Assembly (NCBI RefSeq): GCF_001939115.1 | Contig: NZ_MQTZ01000044.1 | Location: 62,001 to 126,000 of the forward strand | Reading direction: 5' to 3' | Source of the DNA: Leptolyngbya sp. 'hensonii' | GTDB taxonomy: Bacteria > Cyanobacteriota > Cyanobacteriia > GCF-001939115 | DNA length: 64,000 nt | Part shown: positions 36,526 to 45,862 of the stretch, one piece after another | How positions within the stretch are numbered: position 1 is the stretch's first letter | Layout of the letters: each line of letters starts with the position of its first letter | Position numbers and translations under genes: made by a program | The notes under the pieces: model-generated | Database searches by the model: none | Told to the model about the DNA's origin: nothing | What the model saw: the letters and a program-made list of their open reading frames with translations, nothing else

Positions 36526-38070
36526 ATGACTGCCGATCGTGGGACTCGTTTTCCCCAACCGCTGGATGTCGTTGCGGTGATGCTGATGCTCTTGCTTGGC
36601 CTGCTGATTGGGCTGACGCTCTGGGGGGGAGAGCAGGCTGCACCCCGGATTAAAGACTTTAGCTGGCAGGAGCGTCAGGTGGGGGCGGAGGATATTGCTT
36701 TTGTGCTCCACTTCAGCCGTCCGATGGAGCATGACACCGTGGAAGCAAACCTGACGATCAATCCATCTCTGCCGGGGAAAGTGAGTTGGGCTGGACGACG
36801 CATGGCTTACACGCTGACCCAGCCTGCTCCCTATGGAACGGCTTACGAAGTGCGTCTACAGGGGGCTAGGGATAGTTTTAAACGGATGGGCAGGCGACCA
36901 GCTATGGAACCCTTTGTGGGCCGATTTCGCAGTCGCGATCGGGCTTTTGCTTACATTGGCATTGACGGGGATGAGCAGGGCCGACTCATTCTCTATAACC
37001 TGACGCAACAGAAAAAGCAGGTGTTGACCCCCAAAAATTTGGTGGTGATGAATTTTGATGCTTTTCCCAAAAGTGATCGGATTCTCTTTTCTGCCTACGA
37101 TCGGCAGCCGAATAATCCCCAGGCCATGCTGGATCAACGCCTCTATAGTGTGACGACTGGGATTCAGGTGCAGTCCCCCCAGCAGCCCTCGGAGCAAACC
37201 TATGATTTTCTGGGTCGCCCGCTCCAGCCGGTGTCTCCACCGACCCGTTCCCTGGGTGAGTTGCAACAGATTCTGGATAGTAAGGACTATCAGAACTTGA
37301 AGTTTGATCTCGCTCCAGATGGGAAGACGCTCGTGGTGCAGCGGATCAGCCGTCGGAATTCAGCGGATTCTGGCCCCTGGATTGTGAAATTGGATGAGAT
37401 TGGTAATGTGTTGGGAGCGCCTACTCCCCTGAAAAGTCAGGGGGGGGATTTCCTGATTACCCCAGACAGTAACTCTCTGGCGATCGCCCAGGGGGAAGGG
37501 ATGGCCATTCTGCCACTGCAACCAGACACCAAAGCGCTGGACTTCTTGCCCAAGTTTGGCATGGTGCTGAACTTTTCTGGAGATGGCTCCCAGGCGGCCA
37601 TGGTGAAGTTCAACAAAGACTATACCCGTTCCTTATTTCTGGTGACAACCCAAGGGGTGCAGAAGGAGCTATTGCGGATTACGGGTTCGATTCTGGATGC
37701 CCAATTTGATCCCCAGAATCAAACCTTGTATTGTCTGCTGACGCGCTTGATTCCTGGCGAAACCTATCAGGAGCAGCCCTTTATTGCGATCGTGGACCTG
37801 AAAACAGCTAAGGTGACCCCCTGGCTGGTCCTGCCCAATCAGCGGGATATTGAGATGCACTTGGCTCCTGATGGTTTGGCGCTCCTGTTTGACCAACTGG
37901 TCTCTGCTAAGGATAATCCCAAAACGGGTCCCCGTAACAGTTCTGGAGAAGTGATTGCCACCAGCCGCCTGTGGTTGCTGCCGATCGCCAATGCCGACCC
38001 CGCCGTTCAGGCCAGAGTGCAGCCAGAGGAACTGCCCTTGCCGGGATTCCATCCTCGCTGGCTGCCCTGA
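36526..38070 (+). CDS. Membrane-anchored protein with Ig-like and beta-propeller domains
   Basis: A 514-residue protein starting MTADRGTRFPQPLDVVAVML. One N-terminal membrane segment (about 12-31) is followed by an SbsA-type Ig-like domain (about 40-130; FVLHFSRPMEHDTVEANLTINPS). The rest consists of repeated strands with TolB/WD40-like patterns (LAPDGKTLVVQRIS, FLITPDSNSLAI, LNFSGDGSQAAMV). It most likely faces the periplasm and binds proteins or glycans. I start at ATG 36526, preceded by GGGGGG; the frame extends upstream to 36508. Function unknown. Confidence 0.78.
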   Translation: MTADRGTRFPQPLDVVAVMLMLLLGLLIGLTLWGGEQAAPRIKDFSWQERQVGAEDIAFVLHFSRPMEHDTVEANLTINPSLPGKVSWAGRRMAYTLTQPAPYGTAYEVRLQGARDSFKRMGRRPAMEPFVGRFRSRDRAFAYIGIDGDEQGRLILYNLTQQKKQVLTPKNLVVMNFDAFPKSDRILFSAYDRQPNNPQAMLDQRLYSVTTGIQVQSPQQPSEQTYDFLGRPLQPVSPPTRSLGELQQILDSKDYQNLKFDLAPDGKTLVVQRISRRNSADSGPWIVKLDEIGNVLGAPTPLKSQGGDFLITPDSNSLAIAQGEGMAILPLQPDTKALDFLPKFGMVLNFSGDGSQAAMVKFNKDYTRSLFLVTTQGVQKELLRITGSILDAQFDPQNQTLYCLLTRLIPGETYQEQPFIAIVDLKTAKVTPWLVLPNQRDIEMHLAPDGLALLFDQLVSAKDNPKTGPRNSSGEVIATSRLWLLPIANADPAVQARVQPEELPLPGFHPRWLP

Positions 38071-38090
38071 TTGCGCTTGCGTACCGGATC

Positions 38091-39818
38091 TTAGTAGTGG
38101 TTACCCACCTTGCGGTGATGGACCGCAGTCAGGGCATCTGGATTCGAGACTCGACCAGCCTGAACTGAACTGTAAACAATCCAGTGATCGCTGCACTCCA
38201 TCCGACTCAGGACCTCACATTCCAGATAAGCCAGGGCGTCAGCCAGGATCGGAGAGCCATTTTCTGCCGCCTGGATTTTGATCTCAGCAAATCGATCGGC
38301 CCCCGGTGCAAACCGTTTCAGGAAGTGTTTCATCAGGGGTAGGTGGTTGCCTTCCTCCAGAACATTGAGGACAAACCGATCGCCGACCTGCATCAGAGAT
38401 TCGATTGCCCGGTCCTTTGCCACGGCAATGGTAATTCCCAGGGGCTTAAAGCTGGCCTGAGCAACCCAGGAGGCTAACATTGCACTCCGCACCGAGCCCT
38501 TTTGAGCCGTGATGATGTAAAGCCCGCCACTGATCCGCCCCAGGGCTTTGTCCAGGTCTGTGTCTAGGGCTTTCATCTGCTGAATGGCCCGATCTCTGGA
38601 GAGGAACTGTCCCAGGTCTGTTCCGGCTTCTTCACAAAGCTGATAGGTCCCTTCTGTGGGAACATCCTTAATCCGAATCGCAGGAAATGCCTCTGCCAGA
38701 CCCAATTCTCGAAACCGGGCCCGAACGGCGTCGATCGGTTCATCATCGCCGCCATAGGACTCGAACAGTCCAAACACCTGCTTATTTTTGACCGCTGCCA
38801 GCACGGTACTGACGGCTGCCTGGGTACTAGAGGTGGCAGTACCCGAAGAGGGGGGGAGACTCAGCGCCACCGCTGCGACCCGGCCCACCAGTTCGTTGAC
38901 TTCCTGGGGATCTGCTCCCCGCAGGTTCATCATTTCAACGGCCACCCCGGTTTTGGTAATGCCTCTGGCCAGAGATTGGGAGAGCCGATCGCTATAACCG
39001 TAATCTGACACATAGAAGACGGCCACAGTGGTTTCCGACTTTGCTTTTGCCTGACTCCAGCGGCGATAGCAATCGATCAGTTCTGAAACGTTGTAATACA
39101 GGAGAGGTCCGTGGCCTGTGGCGACCATGCGGATGGTGGCCAGTTCATCCATGCGCTTCAGAGCTGAAAGCACCGATCGGGCATTGGGAGCCATCAGACA
39201 TTCATAGTAGAACCGGAAATCTGGTTCAATCCGGGCCAGATCCTGATCGAAGATGTGGTCATCGCAGTAATGCATCCCAAAAGCATCACAGGTGAACAGG
39301 ATCTGGGTCTTGGTATCGTAGGTGAACATGGTATCGGGCCAGTGGAGATTGGGGGCAATCACAAACTCCAGGATGTGCCCCTGGCCCAAGTCGAGCTGAT
39401 CGCCATTCTTGACGATGCGCCGTTGGTAGGGCTGATGGACCAGATCATCTAGAAACTGCAGGGCGACCTTCGAACCCACCACGGTGACCTGAGGAGCCAG
39501 TTGCAGGATATCCCGCACCAGGCCACTGTGGTCTGGCTCGGTATGGCTGATGATCAGGTAGTCGATCTGGGTCGGGTCGATCTGGCCCTTCAAGGTGTCC
39601 AGATAAAGGGTGCGAAACTTTTCGTGGGAGGTATCGACCAGGGCGGTCTGATCTCCCTGGATCAGAAAGGAGTTGTAGGTGGTCCCATTCTGCAGCCCAA
39701 ATTCGATGTCAAAGCGATCGCGATCCCAGTCCAGGGAACGGATTGTCGTTGTGTCTGCAGCAATATCACTGACCTGGATGGTCAGCCGTTTTTGGGTTTG
39801 ATCTGTCAGTACTACCAT
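38091..39818 (-). CDS. flv3: Flavodiiron protein, Flv3-type (diflavin)
   Basis: A 575-residue cytosolic protein that reduces oxygen to water with photosynthetic electrons (Mehler-like reaction). Domains: metallo-beta-lactamase-like diiron domain (about 30-250), flavodoxin-like domain (about 265-410) and a C-terminal flavin reductase domain (about 425-575). The diiron ligands are canonical: H92-x-E94-x-D96-H97, H159, D178 and H236. That fits Flv3 or Flv4 rather than Flv1, and the sequence is closest to Flv3 as I recall it. I start at the ATG 39818, preceded by GGGAGGA. The partner flv1 is not adjacent. Confidence 0.92.
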   Translation of the reverse strand: MVVLTDQTQKRLTIQVSDIAADTTTIRSLDWDRDRFDIEFGLQNGTTYNSFLIQGDQTALVDTSHEKFRTLYLDTLKGQIDPTQIDYLIISHTEPDHSGLVRDILQLAPQVTVVGSKVALQFLDDLVHQPYQRRIVKNGDQLDLGQGHILEFVIAPNLHWPDTMFTYDTKTQILFTCDAFGMHYCDDHIFDQDLARIEPDFRFYYECLMAPNARSVLSALKRMDELATIRMVATGHGPLLYYNVSELIDCYRRWSQAKAKSETTVAVFYVSDYGYSDRLSQSLARGITKTGVAVEMMNLRGADPQEVNELVGRVAAVALSLPPSSGTATSSTQAAVSTVLAAVKNKQVFGLFESYGGDDEPIDAVRARFRELGLAEAFPAIRIKDVPTEGTYQLCEEAGTDLGQFLSRDRAIQQMKALDTDLDKALGRISGGLYIITAQKGSVRSAMLASWVAQASFKPLGITIAVAKDRAIESLMQVGDRFVLNVLEEGNHLPLMKHFLKRFAPGADRFAEIKIQAAENGSPILADALAYLECEVLSRMECSDHWIVYSSVQAGRVSNPDALTAVHHRKVGNHY

Positions 39819-40063
39819 GAACGATCCTCCCGATGTCTCAGTTTTACTATAGCGGTTTGCAGGAGCCCCGAATATGGGCGATAAGACAGGGCCAGAGAGA
39901 TTAGCTCCAAAGCCTGATAGCAAAAATTTGATGGGCGTCCGGTGGGGATGTCGCCCACTGGCTAAGAAATCACTGTATTTATCATTTTATTGCGACCAGG
40001 TTAAAAGAATAAGTAAAATTACCTATGATAATAATTTGAATCCCTGCAGGTGGTCCCGTAACC

Positions 40064-40789
40064 ATGGAGGAAGATTGGCTGGCGCTGGCGATTGGGAATT
40101 CCCGACTGCATTGGGCTCACTTCAACAGCTCCCTGCTGACAGCAACCTGGGACACCTCCCATCTGACTGCGCTACCGGCTTTTGCGCTCTCCCCATCAGC
40201 GACGGAACTCTGGATTGCCTCGGTTGTGCCGGAACAGGCACTCCTCTGGCAAAAGCTGCCTACCGTTCACTGGATTACCCTGGATGATATTCCCTTGCGA
40301 GAGGGGTATGCGAATCTGGGTCTGGATCGAGCCCTGGCCGTGTGGGCGGCAGGGGAACTCCTGGGCTGGCCAGTGCTGGTCATTGATGCGGGAACATCTC
40401 TCACCTTTACTGGAGCGAGTCGAGATCATCAGTTCAAGGGTGGGGCTATTTTGCCAGGGCTACGGTTACAACTGCGATCGCTGGCAGTCAAGACAGCCCA
40501 GTTGCCGGAAGTCCAGCTTGGGGATCAACTCCCCAGCCGGTGGGGGCATAACACACCGGATGCGATTCGCAGCGGTGTGGTCTATACCGTGTTGGCAGGA
40601 GTCCGAGAGTTTGTCCAAGCCTGGCAGCAACAATTTTCCAATGGGGCGATCGTGCTGACGGGAGGAGATGGGGAAACCCTATTATCCTATCTGCGAGACT
40701 ATGATCCCAATCTGGCTGTGCTGTTTACCCTCGATCCCCACTTGATCTTTTGGGGCATACGGATGATTCGAGAACGGAGACGGGCATAG
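40064..40789 (+). CDS. coaX: Type III pantothenate kinase
   Basis: A 241-residue enzyme for the first step of coenzyme A synthesis. The N-terminus ALAIGNSRLHWA is the phosphate loop of the acetate-kinase-like fold. The second conserved block is LVIDAGTSLTFTG (about 106-118), followed by GGAILPGL and, near the C-terminus, VLTGGDGE. All match CoaX. The gene is convergent with the Nudix gene. Confidence 0.95.
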   Translation: MEEDWLALAIGNSRLHWAHFNSSLLTATWDTSHLTALPAFALSPSATELWIASVVPEQALLWQKLPTVHWITLDDIPLREGYANLGLDRALAVWAAGELLGWPVLVIDAGTSLTFTGASRDHQFKGGAILPGLRLQLRSLAVKTAQLPEVQLGDQLPSRWGHNTPDAIRSGVVYTVLAGVREFVQAWQQQFSNGAIVLTGGDGETLLSYLRDYDPNLAVLFTLDPHLIFWGIRMIRERRRA

Positions 40790-40802
40790 AGGCCTTGCCT
40801 CC

Positions 40803-41258
40803 TCAGGCCACGATCGTGCGTCCCTCCAGATAATCTCGAAGTTGACGATCGTGGTCATGGGCCAGGTCCCCGAGGGGCAGATCGGTTTTGGAAAATGCTT
40901 TGATGCCCAGTACCTCCAGGGTGTCCTGCACTTGCAAACTTCCCTGGACCTCGGCTTCCAGGACCACACTGATGGAATGGATGCGAGGATCCCGATCGGG
41001 AGCCGAATAAACCCCCACCAGCCGCCGAATTTGGATCAGCGTCAGTCCCGTTTCTTCCACCAATTCCCGGCGGGCAGCAGTTGGAATGTCTTCTCCCCAA
41101 TCAATAATGCCGCCTGGAATAGACCAGCGGCCATTATCACGACGCCGAATGAGGACAATCCGCCCATCAGGTAGGACGGGAATAATAGCCACGCCAGTGA
41201 TGGGATGGCGAAAGACCAACCCGATGATGGCTTGCATATAGCGCCAGAGATGACGCAT
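40803..41258 (-). CDS. Nudix hydrolase
   Basis: A 151-residue pyrophosphohydrolase. The Nudix box is complete: G50-x5-E56-x7-R64-E65-L-V-E68-E69-T-G71. The N-terminal GVAIIPVLPDGRIVLIRRRDNGRWSIPGG is typical. The substrate (nucleotide sugar, dinucleotide or damaged nucleotide) is not predictable. It starts ten bases after the end of the peroxiredoxin gene, so the two may be co-transcribed. Confidence 0.93.
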   Translation of the reverse strand: MRHLWRYMQAIIGLVFRHPITGVAIIPVLPDGRIVLIRRRDNGRWSIPGGIIDWGEDIPTAARRELVEETGLTLIQIRRLVGVYSAPDRDPRIHSISVVLEAEVQGSLQVQDTLEVLGIKAFSKTDLPLGDLAHDHDRQLRDYLEGRTIVA

Positions 41259-41268
41259 GGGTTCAACC

Positions 41269-41739
41269 CTAAGAAGACAGTTGGACTAAGTCGGCCAGCA
41301 CAGTCGTTGCATGGTCCTCGGGCTTCACCTTCAAGTAGATCTGGGCAATTTTGCCGTCTGGTCCGATGAGAAATGTGTTGCGGCTAATGCCCATATATTC
41401 TTTTCCCATAAATTTCTTGAGGCCATAGCTTTCGTAGGCTGTCGCCACGGTGCCACCTGCGTCAATCAACAGGGGAAACGGCAGGTCAAACTTGGTGATG
41501 AATTTTTGGTGAGATTTGGCATCATCCGTGCTGATCCCCAACACGATAACATCACTCCCCTGGTAATCGGTGTAGGCATCCCGAAAGCCACAGGCTTCCT
41601 TGGTGCAACCAGGGGTGTTATCTCTGGGATAGAAATAAACCACGACATATTTCCCCTGCAAGCTAGATAGGCTGATCAGATTGCCCTGAGCATCGGGCAG
41701 GCTAAAATCAGGGGCTGGATCGCCAACTTTGAGAGCCAT
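41269..41739 (-). CDS. Peroxiredoxin Q/BCP
   Basis: A 156-residue thiol peroxidase. The peroxidatic cysteine is C45 in PGCTKEAC, with the resolving cysteine C50 five residues on, as in PrxQ. The ATTVLADL C-terminal end fits. It removes hydrogen peroxide and lipid peroxides with thioredoxin. The Nudix gene follows immediately downstream. Confidence 0.95.
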   Translation of the reverse strand: MALKVGDPAPDFSLPDAQGNLISLSSLQGKYVVVYFYPRDNTPGCTKEACGFRDAYTDYQGSDVIVLGISTDDAKSHQKFITKFDLPFPLLIDAGGTVATAYESYGLKKFMGKEYMGISRNTFLIGPDGKIAQIYLKVKPEDHATTVLADLVQLSS

Positions 41740-41845
41740 GACTGCACTGAATTTGAAAGGACATTCGATCTAATAAGGTAGTGCTTTTTGAGGTCTTCTT
41801 CCGAGCCCTCAGAGATTCAGAAGCCTGTTGCAGGGACCCCTGAAC

Positions 41846-43258
41846 TTAATCCTTAATTCTTTTCCGAGCTTCCTGGAGGGCCTGTCGAACCTGTTCAAAG
41901 CCCGTGCCTCCATAACTATTACGAGCAGAAACCACCTGACGAGGGGCGATCGCCGCATAGATATCGGAGGCAAATTGGGGATGAAGGGCCTGCCATTCTT
42001 CCAGGGTCAAGTCCTTCAGGAGTTTCCCTGCAGCCAGACAGGTGCGAACCACTCGACCCACCAGATTGTAGGCTTCCCGGAATGGCACCCCCCGGGCCGC
42101 CAGATAATCTGCCACATCCGTGGCATTGGAGAAGTCTTCATCCACAGCCTCGGCCAGTCGATCTGTACGAAAGGCCAAACCCTCACTAAACAGGATTGTC
42201 ATGGCTTCAAGGCAGGTCTGCACTGTTCTGACCGCATCAAACAGGGCTTCCTTGTCTTCCTGTAAATCCTTGTTGTAGGCCAGGGGCAGCCCCTTCATCA
42301 GTACCAGCATCGCCTGCAGGTGGCCAAAGACCCGCCCCGTCTTGCCGCGTACCAGTTCGGGGACATCAGGGTTCTTTTTCTGGGGCATAATACTCGACCC
42401 TGTGGCGCAACTATCCGTCAGGGTAACGAACCCGAATTCCTGGGAGGACCAGAGGATCACCTCTTCAGACAGCCGACTGAGATGGACCATGATCAGACTG
42501 GCAGCGGTCAGAAATTCGATCGCAAAATCTCGATCGCTGACCCCATCCAGACTATTGCTGTAGACTTGCTCAAATCCCAGAATATCTGCTGTCAGGCGAC
42601 GGTTGATTGGGAATGTGGTCCCGGCAAGAGCCCCACAGCCCAGGGGAGAAATATTAACCCGGTGATAGATTTCACTCAGCCGTTCCCAATCTCGCTGAGC
42701 CATTTCAAAGTAGGCCAATAGATGGTGAGCCAGGCTGATCGGTTGCGCCCGTTGCAGATGGGTATAGCCGGGAATCAGGGTTTCTACATGGCGATCGCTG
42801 AGATCCAGCAGGATGAGCTGAAACTGTCGCAGTTGACTCTGGATACGACGAATCTGATCCCGTAAATAGAGCCGGGTATCCGTTCCAACCTGATCGTTGC
42901 GCGATCGGGCAGTGTGCAGTTTTTTGCCCACATCACCGACCAGCTCAGTCAGGCGACGCTCCACAGCAAAGTGAACATCCTCTGCTTCCACACCCGGACG
43001 GAAGAAGCCTTCGCGATACTCCTGGCGGATTCGCTCTAATCCCTGGACCAACTGTTCACCCTCTTCCCGGGAAAGAATGCCTGTATGAGCCAGCATCCGA
43101 GCATGGGCCTGAGAACCAGTCAGGTCATGCTCAATCAGCTCCAGATCAAAACTGATGCTGGCATTGAACCGTGCAATTGCAGGATGTAATGCTGACTCAA
43201 AGCGCTGACTCCAGGTCTGTTGACCCGCCTCAGTCTCGGGGGGAAGTTCGGGATTCAA
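41846..43258 (-). CDS. argH: Argininosuccinate lyase
   Basis: A 470-residue enzyme that splits argininosuccinate into arginine and fumarate, the last step of arginine synthesis. The family signature [12 protein letters not shown] is present (about 288-299), as are the [20 protein letters not shown] block near residue 115 and the TxLQRAQP-like segment ([10 protein letters not shown]). Length is standard. It is followed by a Prx-Nudix pair after about 100 bases. Confidence 0.97.
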   Translation of the reverse strand: MNPELPPETEAGQQTWSQRFESALHPAIARFNASISFDLELIEHDLTGSQAHARMLAHTGILSREEGEQLVQGLERIRQEYREGFFRPGVEAEDVHFAVERRLTELVGDVGKKLHTARSRNDQVGTDTRLYLRDQIRRIQSQLRQFQLILLDLSDRHVETLIPGYTHLQRAQPISLAHHLLAYFEMAQRDWERLSEIYHRVNISPLGCGALAGTTFPINRRLTADILGFEQVYSNSLDGVSDRDFAIEFLTAASLIMVHLSRLSEEVILWSSQEFGFVTLTDSCATGSSIMPQKKNPDVPELVRGKTGRVFGHLQAMLVLMKGLPLAYNKDLQEDKEALFDAVRTVQTCLEAMTILFSEGLAFRTDRLAEAVDEDFSNATDVADYLAARGVPFREAYNLVGRVVRTCLAAGKLLKDLTLEEWQALHPQFASDIYAAIAPRQVVSARNSYGGTGFEQVRQALQEARKRIKD

Positions 43259-43287
43259 CCTTTGCTGTCCTCTCTAAAATTTTAGGA

Positions 43288-43587
43288 TTAACCGAAGGAG
43301 GTCAAACTCTTGAACAGGTAGCCCAGGATAATGCCAACCAGTAGAGCCCAGACCTGGCCAGTCTTGACGAAGTGATTGAACGCCTTCTGCATGTCGGACA
43401 TAATATCCTGATTGAACTGTTGCTGGGCCAGCACTGTTCCATCCCATGACAGATGCCAGTGCAGCCCTTGAGCCAGATCAGTGACATGATGCAGTCCTGT
43501 CCACCAGGATCCTAAATCAGGGATTACCTCTATCACCATCTCCTCCCTCTCAAACCGTAAATGGATAGTTGATTCATATCTGTTCAC
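43288..43587 (-). CDS. Small hypothetical protein with C-terminal membrane segment
   Basis: A 99-residue protein with an N-terminal soluble part (RFEREEMVIEVIPDLGSWW) and one hydrophobic segment near the C-terminus (about 78-95, VWALLVGIILGYLFKSL). It is probably tail-anchored. The gene lies between the SpoIIE-type phosphatase and argH on the same strand, so it is probably part of the same unit. Not recognised. Confidence 0.6.
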   Translation of the reverse strand: MNRYESTIHLRFEREEMVIEVIPDLGSWWTGLHHVTDLAQGLHWHLSWDGTVLAQQQFNQDIMSDMQKAFNHFVKTGQVWALLVGIILGYLFKSLTSFG

Positions 43588-43639
43588 TTAATTAACATGA
43601 AACCCAGAAATTTCGAAGCGATCGCGCTGAAATCCGGTG

Positions 43640-45199
43640 TTATCGAGGATCAAATCGGGGGAGCACAACTTCTTTACGGGATGGCTTAGGTGGGGGCACG
43701 GGCAGAGATGGCAGGGTCGATCCCGTGGCAACATCTGGTTGGCCCCTCTCTGCCTCAACTGGGAAATGGTTGCCATGCTCTGATGATTTAACGTGCATGA
43801 CGATCAGGGTCATGTCATCCTCGTTCTGGCTGGGTGTTCCAATGAACTGCTGCACTTGAGCGAACAGGTACTCCAGAATCGCCTGCGCGCTCTCACAATG
43901 CTGACAGGCCCACTGGAAGGTCTTGATCAGGTTTTCCTCATCAAAGCGTTCCCCGCTCCGGTTCGCCGCATCTGTAAAGCCATCGGTGTAGTAAATGAGA
44001 ATATCTCCAGGCTGGAGCTGAATTTGGGCATCCTGGTATTCTGCATCGGGGTCCAGACCAATCAGCATGCCCAATGTGTCCAGGCGGGTGACCGCCCGTT
44101 TTTCCGCCTGCCAGAGCAGGGGTGGATTGTGGGCAGCGTTGCTGTAGGATAGGATGCGCGTGTCCGGGTTGTATTCCGAATAGAACAGCGTCACAAAGCG
44201 ATTGGAGTTTTCCAGATCTGCATACATGACCCGATTCAGGTGTTGCAGGATGCGGGCTGGAGAGTGGCGATTCAGAACCTCTGCTCGCAGCATTCCCCGC
44301 AGCATCGTCATAATCAAGCCCGCAGGCACCCCTTTGCCCATCACATCTCCGATCGCCAGACTCCAGCACCCCGATTCCAGTTCATCATCCTTGCGGGGAC
44401 GGACCTGGCCGTAACTGGCTGGGATGAAATCGTAGTAATCCCCTCCAACCCGATTTGCATTTTGGCAACGGGCCGTGAGTTCAATGCCGTTGATCTTGGG
44501 AAATTTCCGGGGTAGAAGCTGCAATTGAATTTCAGCCCCGATTTCTAACTCCCGATCCAGACGCTCTTTCTTCCGAAGTTCCACGGTTAATTCATCGTTC
44601 TCAATGGCAACTGCGGTCTGATCAGCCACCAATCGGACTAACTTTTGCCGGGTTTCCGTCCAGGTATACTCTGGATCTCGACTGAAGACATACAATCTCC
44701 CCCGCTCAGCATTTTTGACGATGATGGCTGTTCCAAACAGATGAACATCCGAACCCAGGTAGTAACTGACCTGGTGGTCGAGGGCCGCTGTGGTCTTATG
44801 GGGGGAAATGGAGCCTCCCGGGGCTGTTCCATTCAGAGAGGCAGTCATCTGGCGAGTGGCCATTTCCAGGGCCTTACGAATATCGTTGCACTGACGATTG
44901 TCCTGGCAGTGGAGCCGCTCCAAGCGCATTTGCCCATTCGGCTTGAACATGACCAGGGCACCTCCATCTGCGTCTGTCACCCGGCTGGCCATGAGGGGAA
45001 TCAGCTCCAGGAATTGGTTGAGATTGTTCAGGCTGCGTAGGGCAAAGCTGAGGGAACTAAGTAAATCCTGAATCTTGTGCTGTTCCCGGTGCAGACGGGC
45101 AACCAGTTCCTTCAACGCAAAAACGGGCGTCATCTCCGGGGATGCGCCAGCGCGATCGGGGGGTTGGGAAGGCTGTCTGGGAACGGGTACAGCAGTCAT
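43640..45199 (-). CDS. SpoIIE/RsbU-type protein phosphatase with GAF domain
   Basis: A 519-residue PP2C-like serine/threonine phosphatase. A helical start and a GAF-like sensor domain (about 60-205) precede a short coiled coil (ELRKKERLDRELEIGAEIQ, the usual linker) and the SpoIIE phosphatase domain (about 240-470). Metal-binding Asp residues lie in RVGGDYYDF, LAIGDVMGKG, YTDGF and NEDDMTLIV. These enzymes act on anti-sigma-factor antagonists (STAS proteins). In cyanobacteria this gene often sits near nusB-ftsY and argH, as here. Confidence 0.92.
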   Translation of the reverse strand: MTAVPVPRQPSQPPDRAGASPEMTPVFALKELVARLHREQHKIQDLLSSLSFALRSLNNLNQFLELIPLMASRVTDADGGALVMFKPNGQMRLERLHCQDNRQCNDIRKALEMATRQMTASLNGTAPGGSISPHKTTAALDHQVSYYLGSDVHLFGTAIIVKNAERGRLYVFSRDPEYTWTETRQKLVRLVADQTAVAIENDELTVELRKKERLDRELEIGAEIQLQLLPRKFPKINGIELTARCQNANRVGGDYYDFIPASYGQVRPRKDDELESGCWSLAIGDVMGKGVPAGLIMTMLRGMLRAEVLNRHSPARILQHLNRVMYADLENSNRFVTLFYSEYNPDTRILSYSNAAHNPPLLWQAEKRAVTRLDTLGMLIGLDPDAEYQDAQIQLQPGDILIYYTDGFTDAANRSGERFDEENLIKTFQWACQHCESAQAILEYLFAQVQQFIGTPSQNEDDMTLIVMHVKSSEHGNHFPVEAERGQPDVATGSTLPSLPVPPPKPSRKEVVLPRFDPR

Positions 45200-45472
45200 T
45201 GGTTAAGGATTGGAAAGTCCAGGTGAACGGGCTGAAAGGGAACTTAAGGAGGTTGACTTGTATTTAACAAGTCGCCACTGGCGAAAGCGATCAAACCAGT
45301 TGATTAATCTTAGTAAAGTTTCTTGAATGAACGTTTACAGATGTAATTTGCGCTTGCGAATGATTGACAAATCAGAGGAGAAATACAATTTAGCACTTCT
45401 TGAGAATAGGGGAATAGAAGATTTCTAGAAAATCCTTGCAAGATTGATAGCACATCTTTTGAGGATCTGAGT

Positions 45473-45610
45473 ATGAAAAAAATATATTGGCTTCTATTGT
45501 TAGCCTTAAAAAAGAGAGATGCCAATGATCCGATCGGGCGGTTTACCCTACTGAATCATTGGCATCAAGAAGGTAGTCTTGCGATCGATGAGAAAAAATC
45601 GAAATCATAG
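45473..45610 (+). CDS. Possible small protein of 45 residues
   Basis: A short open frame in the 660-base gap between the phosphatase and ftsY, starting MKKIYWLLLLALKKRDANDP. GAGGA lies nine bases before the ATG. The first ten residues are hydrophobic, like a very short signal or membrane anchor; the rest is polar (GRFTLLNHWHQEGSLAID) and ends in a Lys/Ser run. A perfect 12-base inverted repeat lies inside the frame (45518-45529 and 45555-45566), so the locus could instead be an RNA structure. Unrecognised; coding is uncertain. Confidence 0.35.
   Translation: MKKIYWLLLLALKKRDANDPIGRFTLLNHWHQEGSLAIDEKKSKS
45518..45566. repeat. 12-base perfect inverted repeat
   Basis: GATGCCAATGAT (45518-45529) and ATCATTGGCATC (45555-45566), separated by 25 bases. 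It lies inside the possible short gene at 45473. It could form an RNA stem, or the two arms could be protein binding sites. Confidence 0.6.
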
Positions 45611-45737
45611 AAAGAAGTTTCGTCAACCCTGTCCCACAGATATCTGTCCATGCAAGTTAGCACAGATGATCAAGGACGAATGAGAGTGCATCCCACTTTT
45701 GTAGCCCACCCTGCGGGAAGCAAGCTACACCCTAAAT

Positions 45738-45801
45738 CCCTCTCCCAGAACGGGAGAGGGACTTTGAATCTGGCTTCCCTTCTCCCAAAAAGGGAGAAGG
45801 G
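45738..45801. repeat. Two dispersed-repeat hairpins
   Basis: CCCTCTCCC/GGGAGAGGG (45738-45760) and CCCTTCTCCC/GGGAGAAGGG (45777-45801) form two short stems in the ftsY 3' flank. Both match the common cyanobacterial intergenic filler repeat. They may stabilise or end transcripts of ftsY. Confidence 0.6.
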
Positions 45802-45862
45802 GCTGGGGGATGAGTGCAACCTTGCAAAACTGGGATGCTCTCGACGAATGACCCATGACAAA

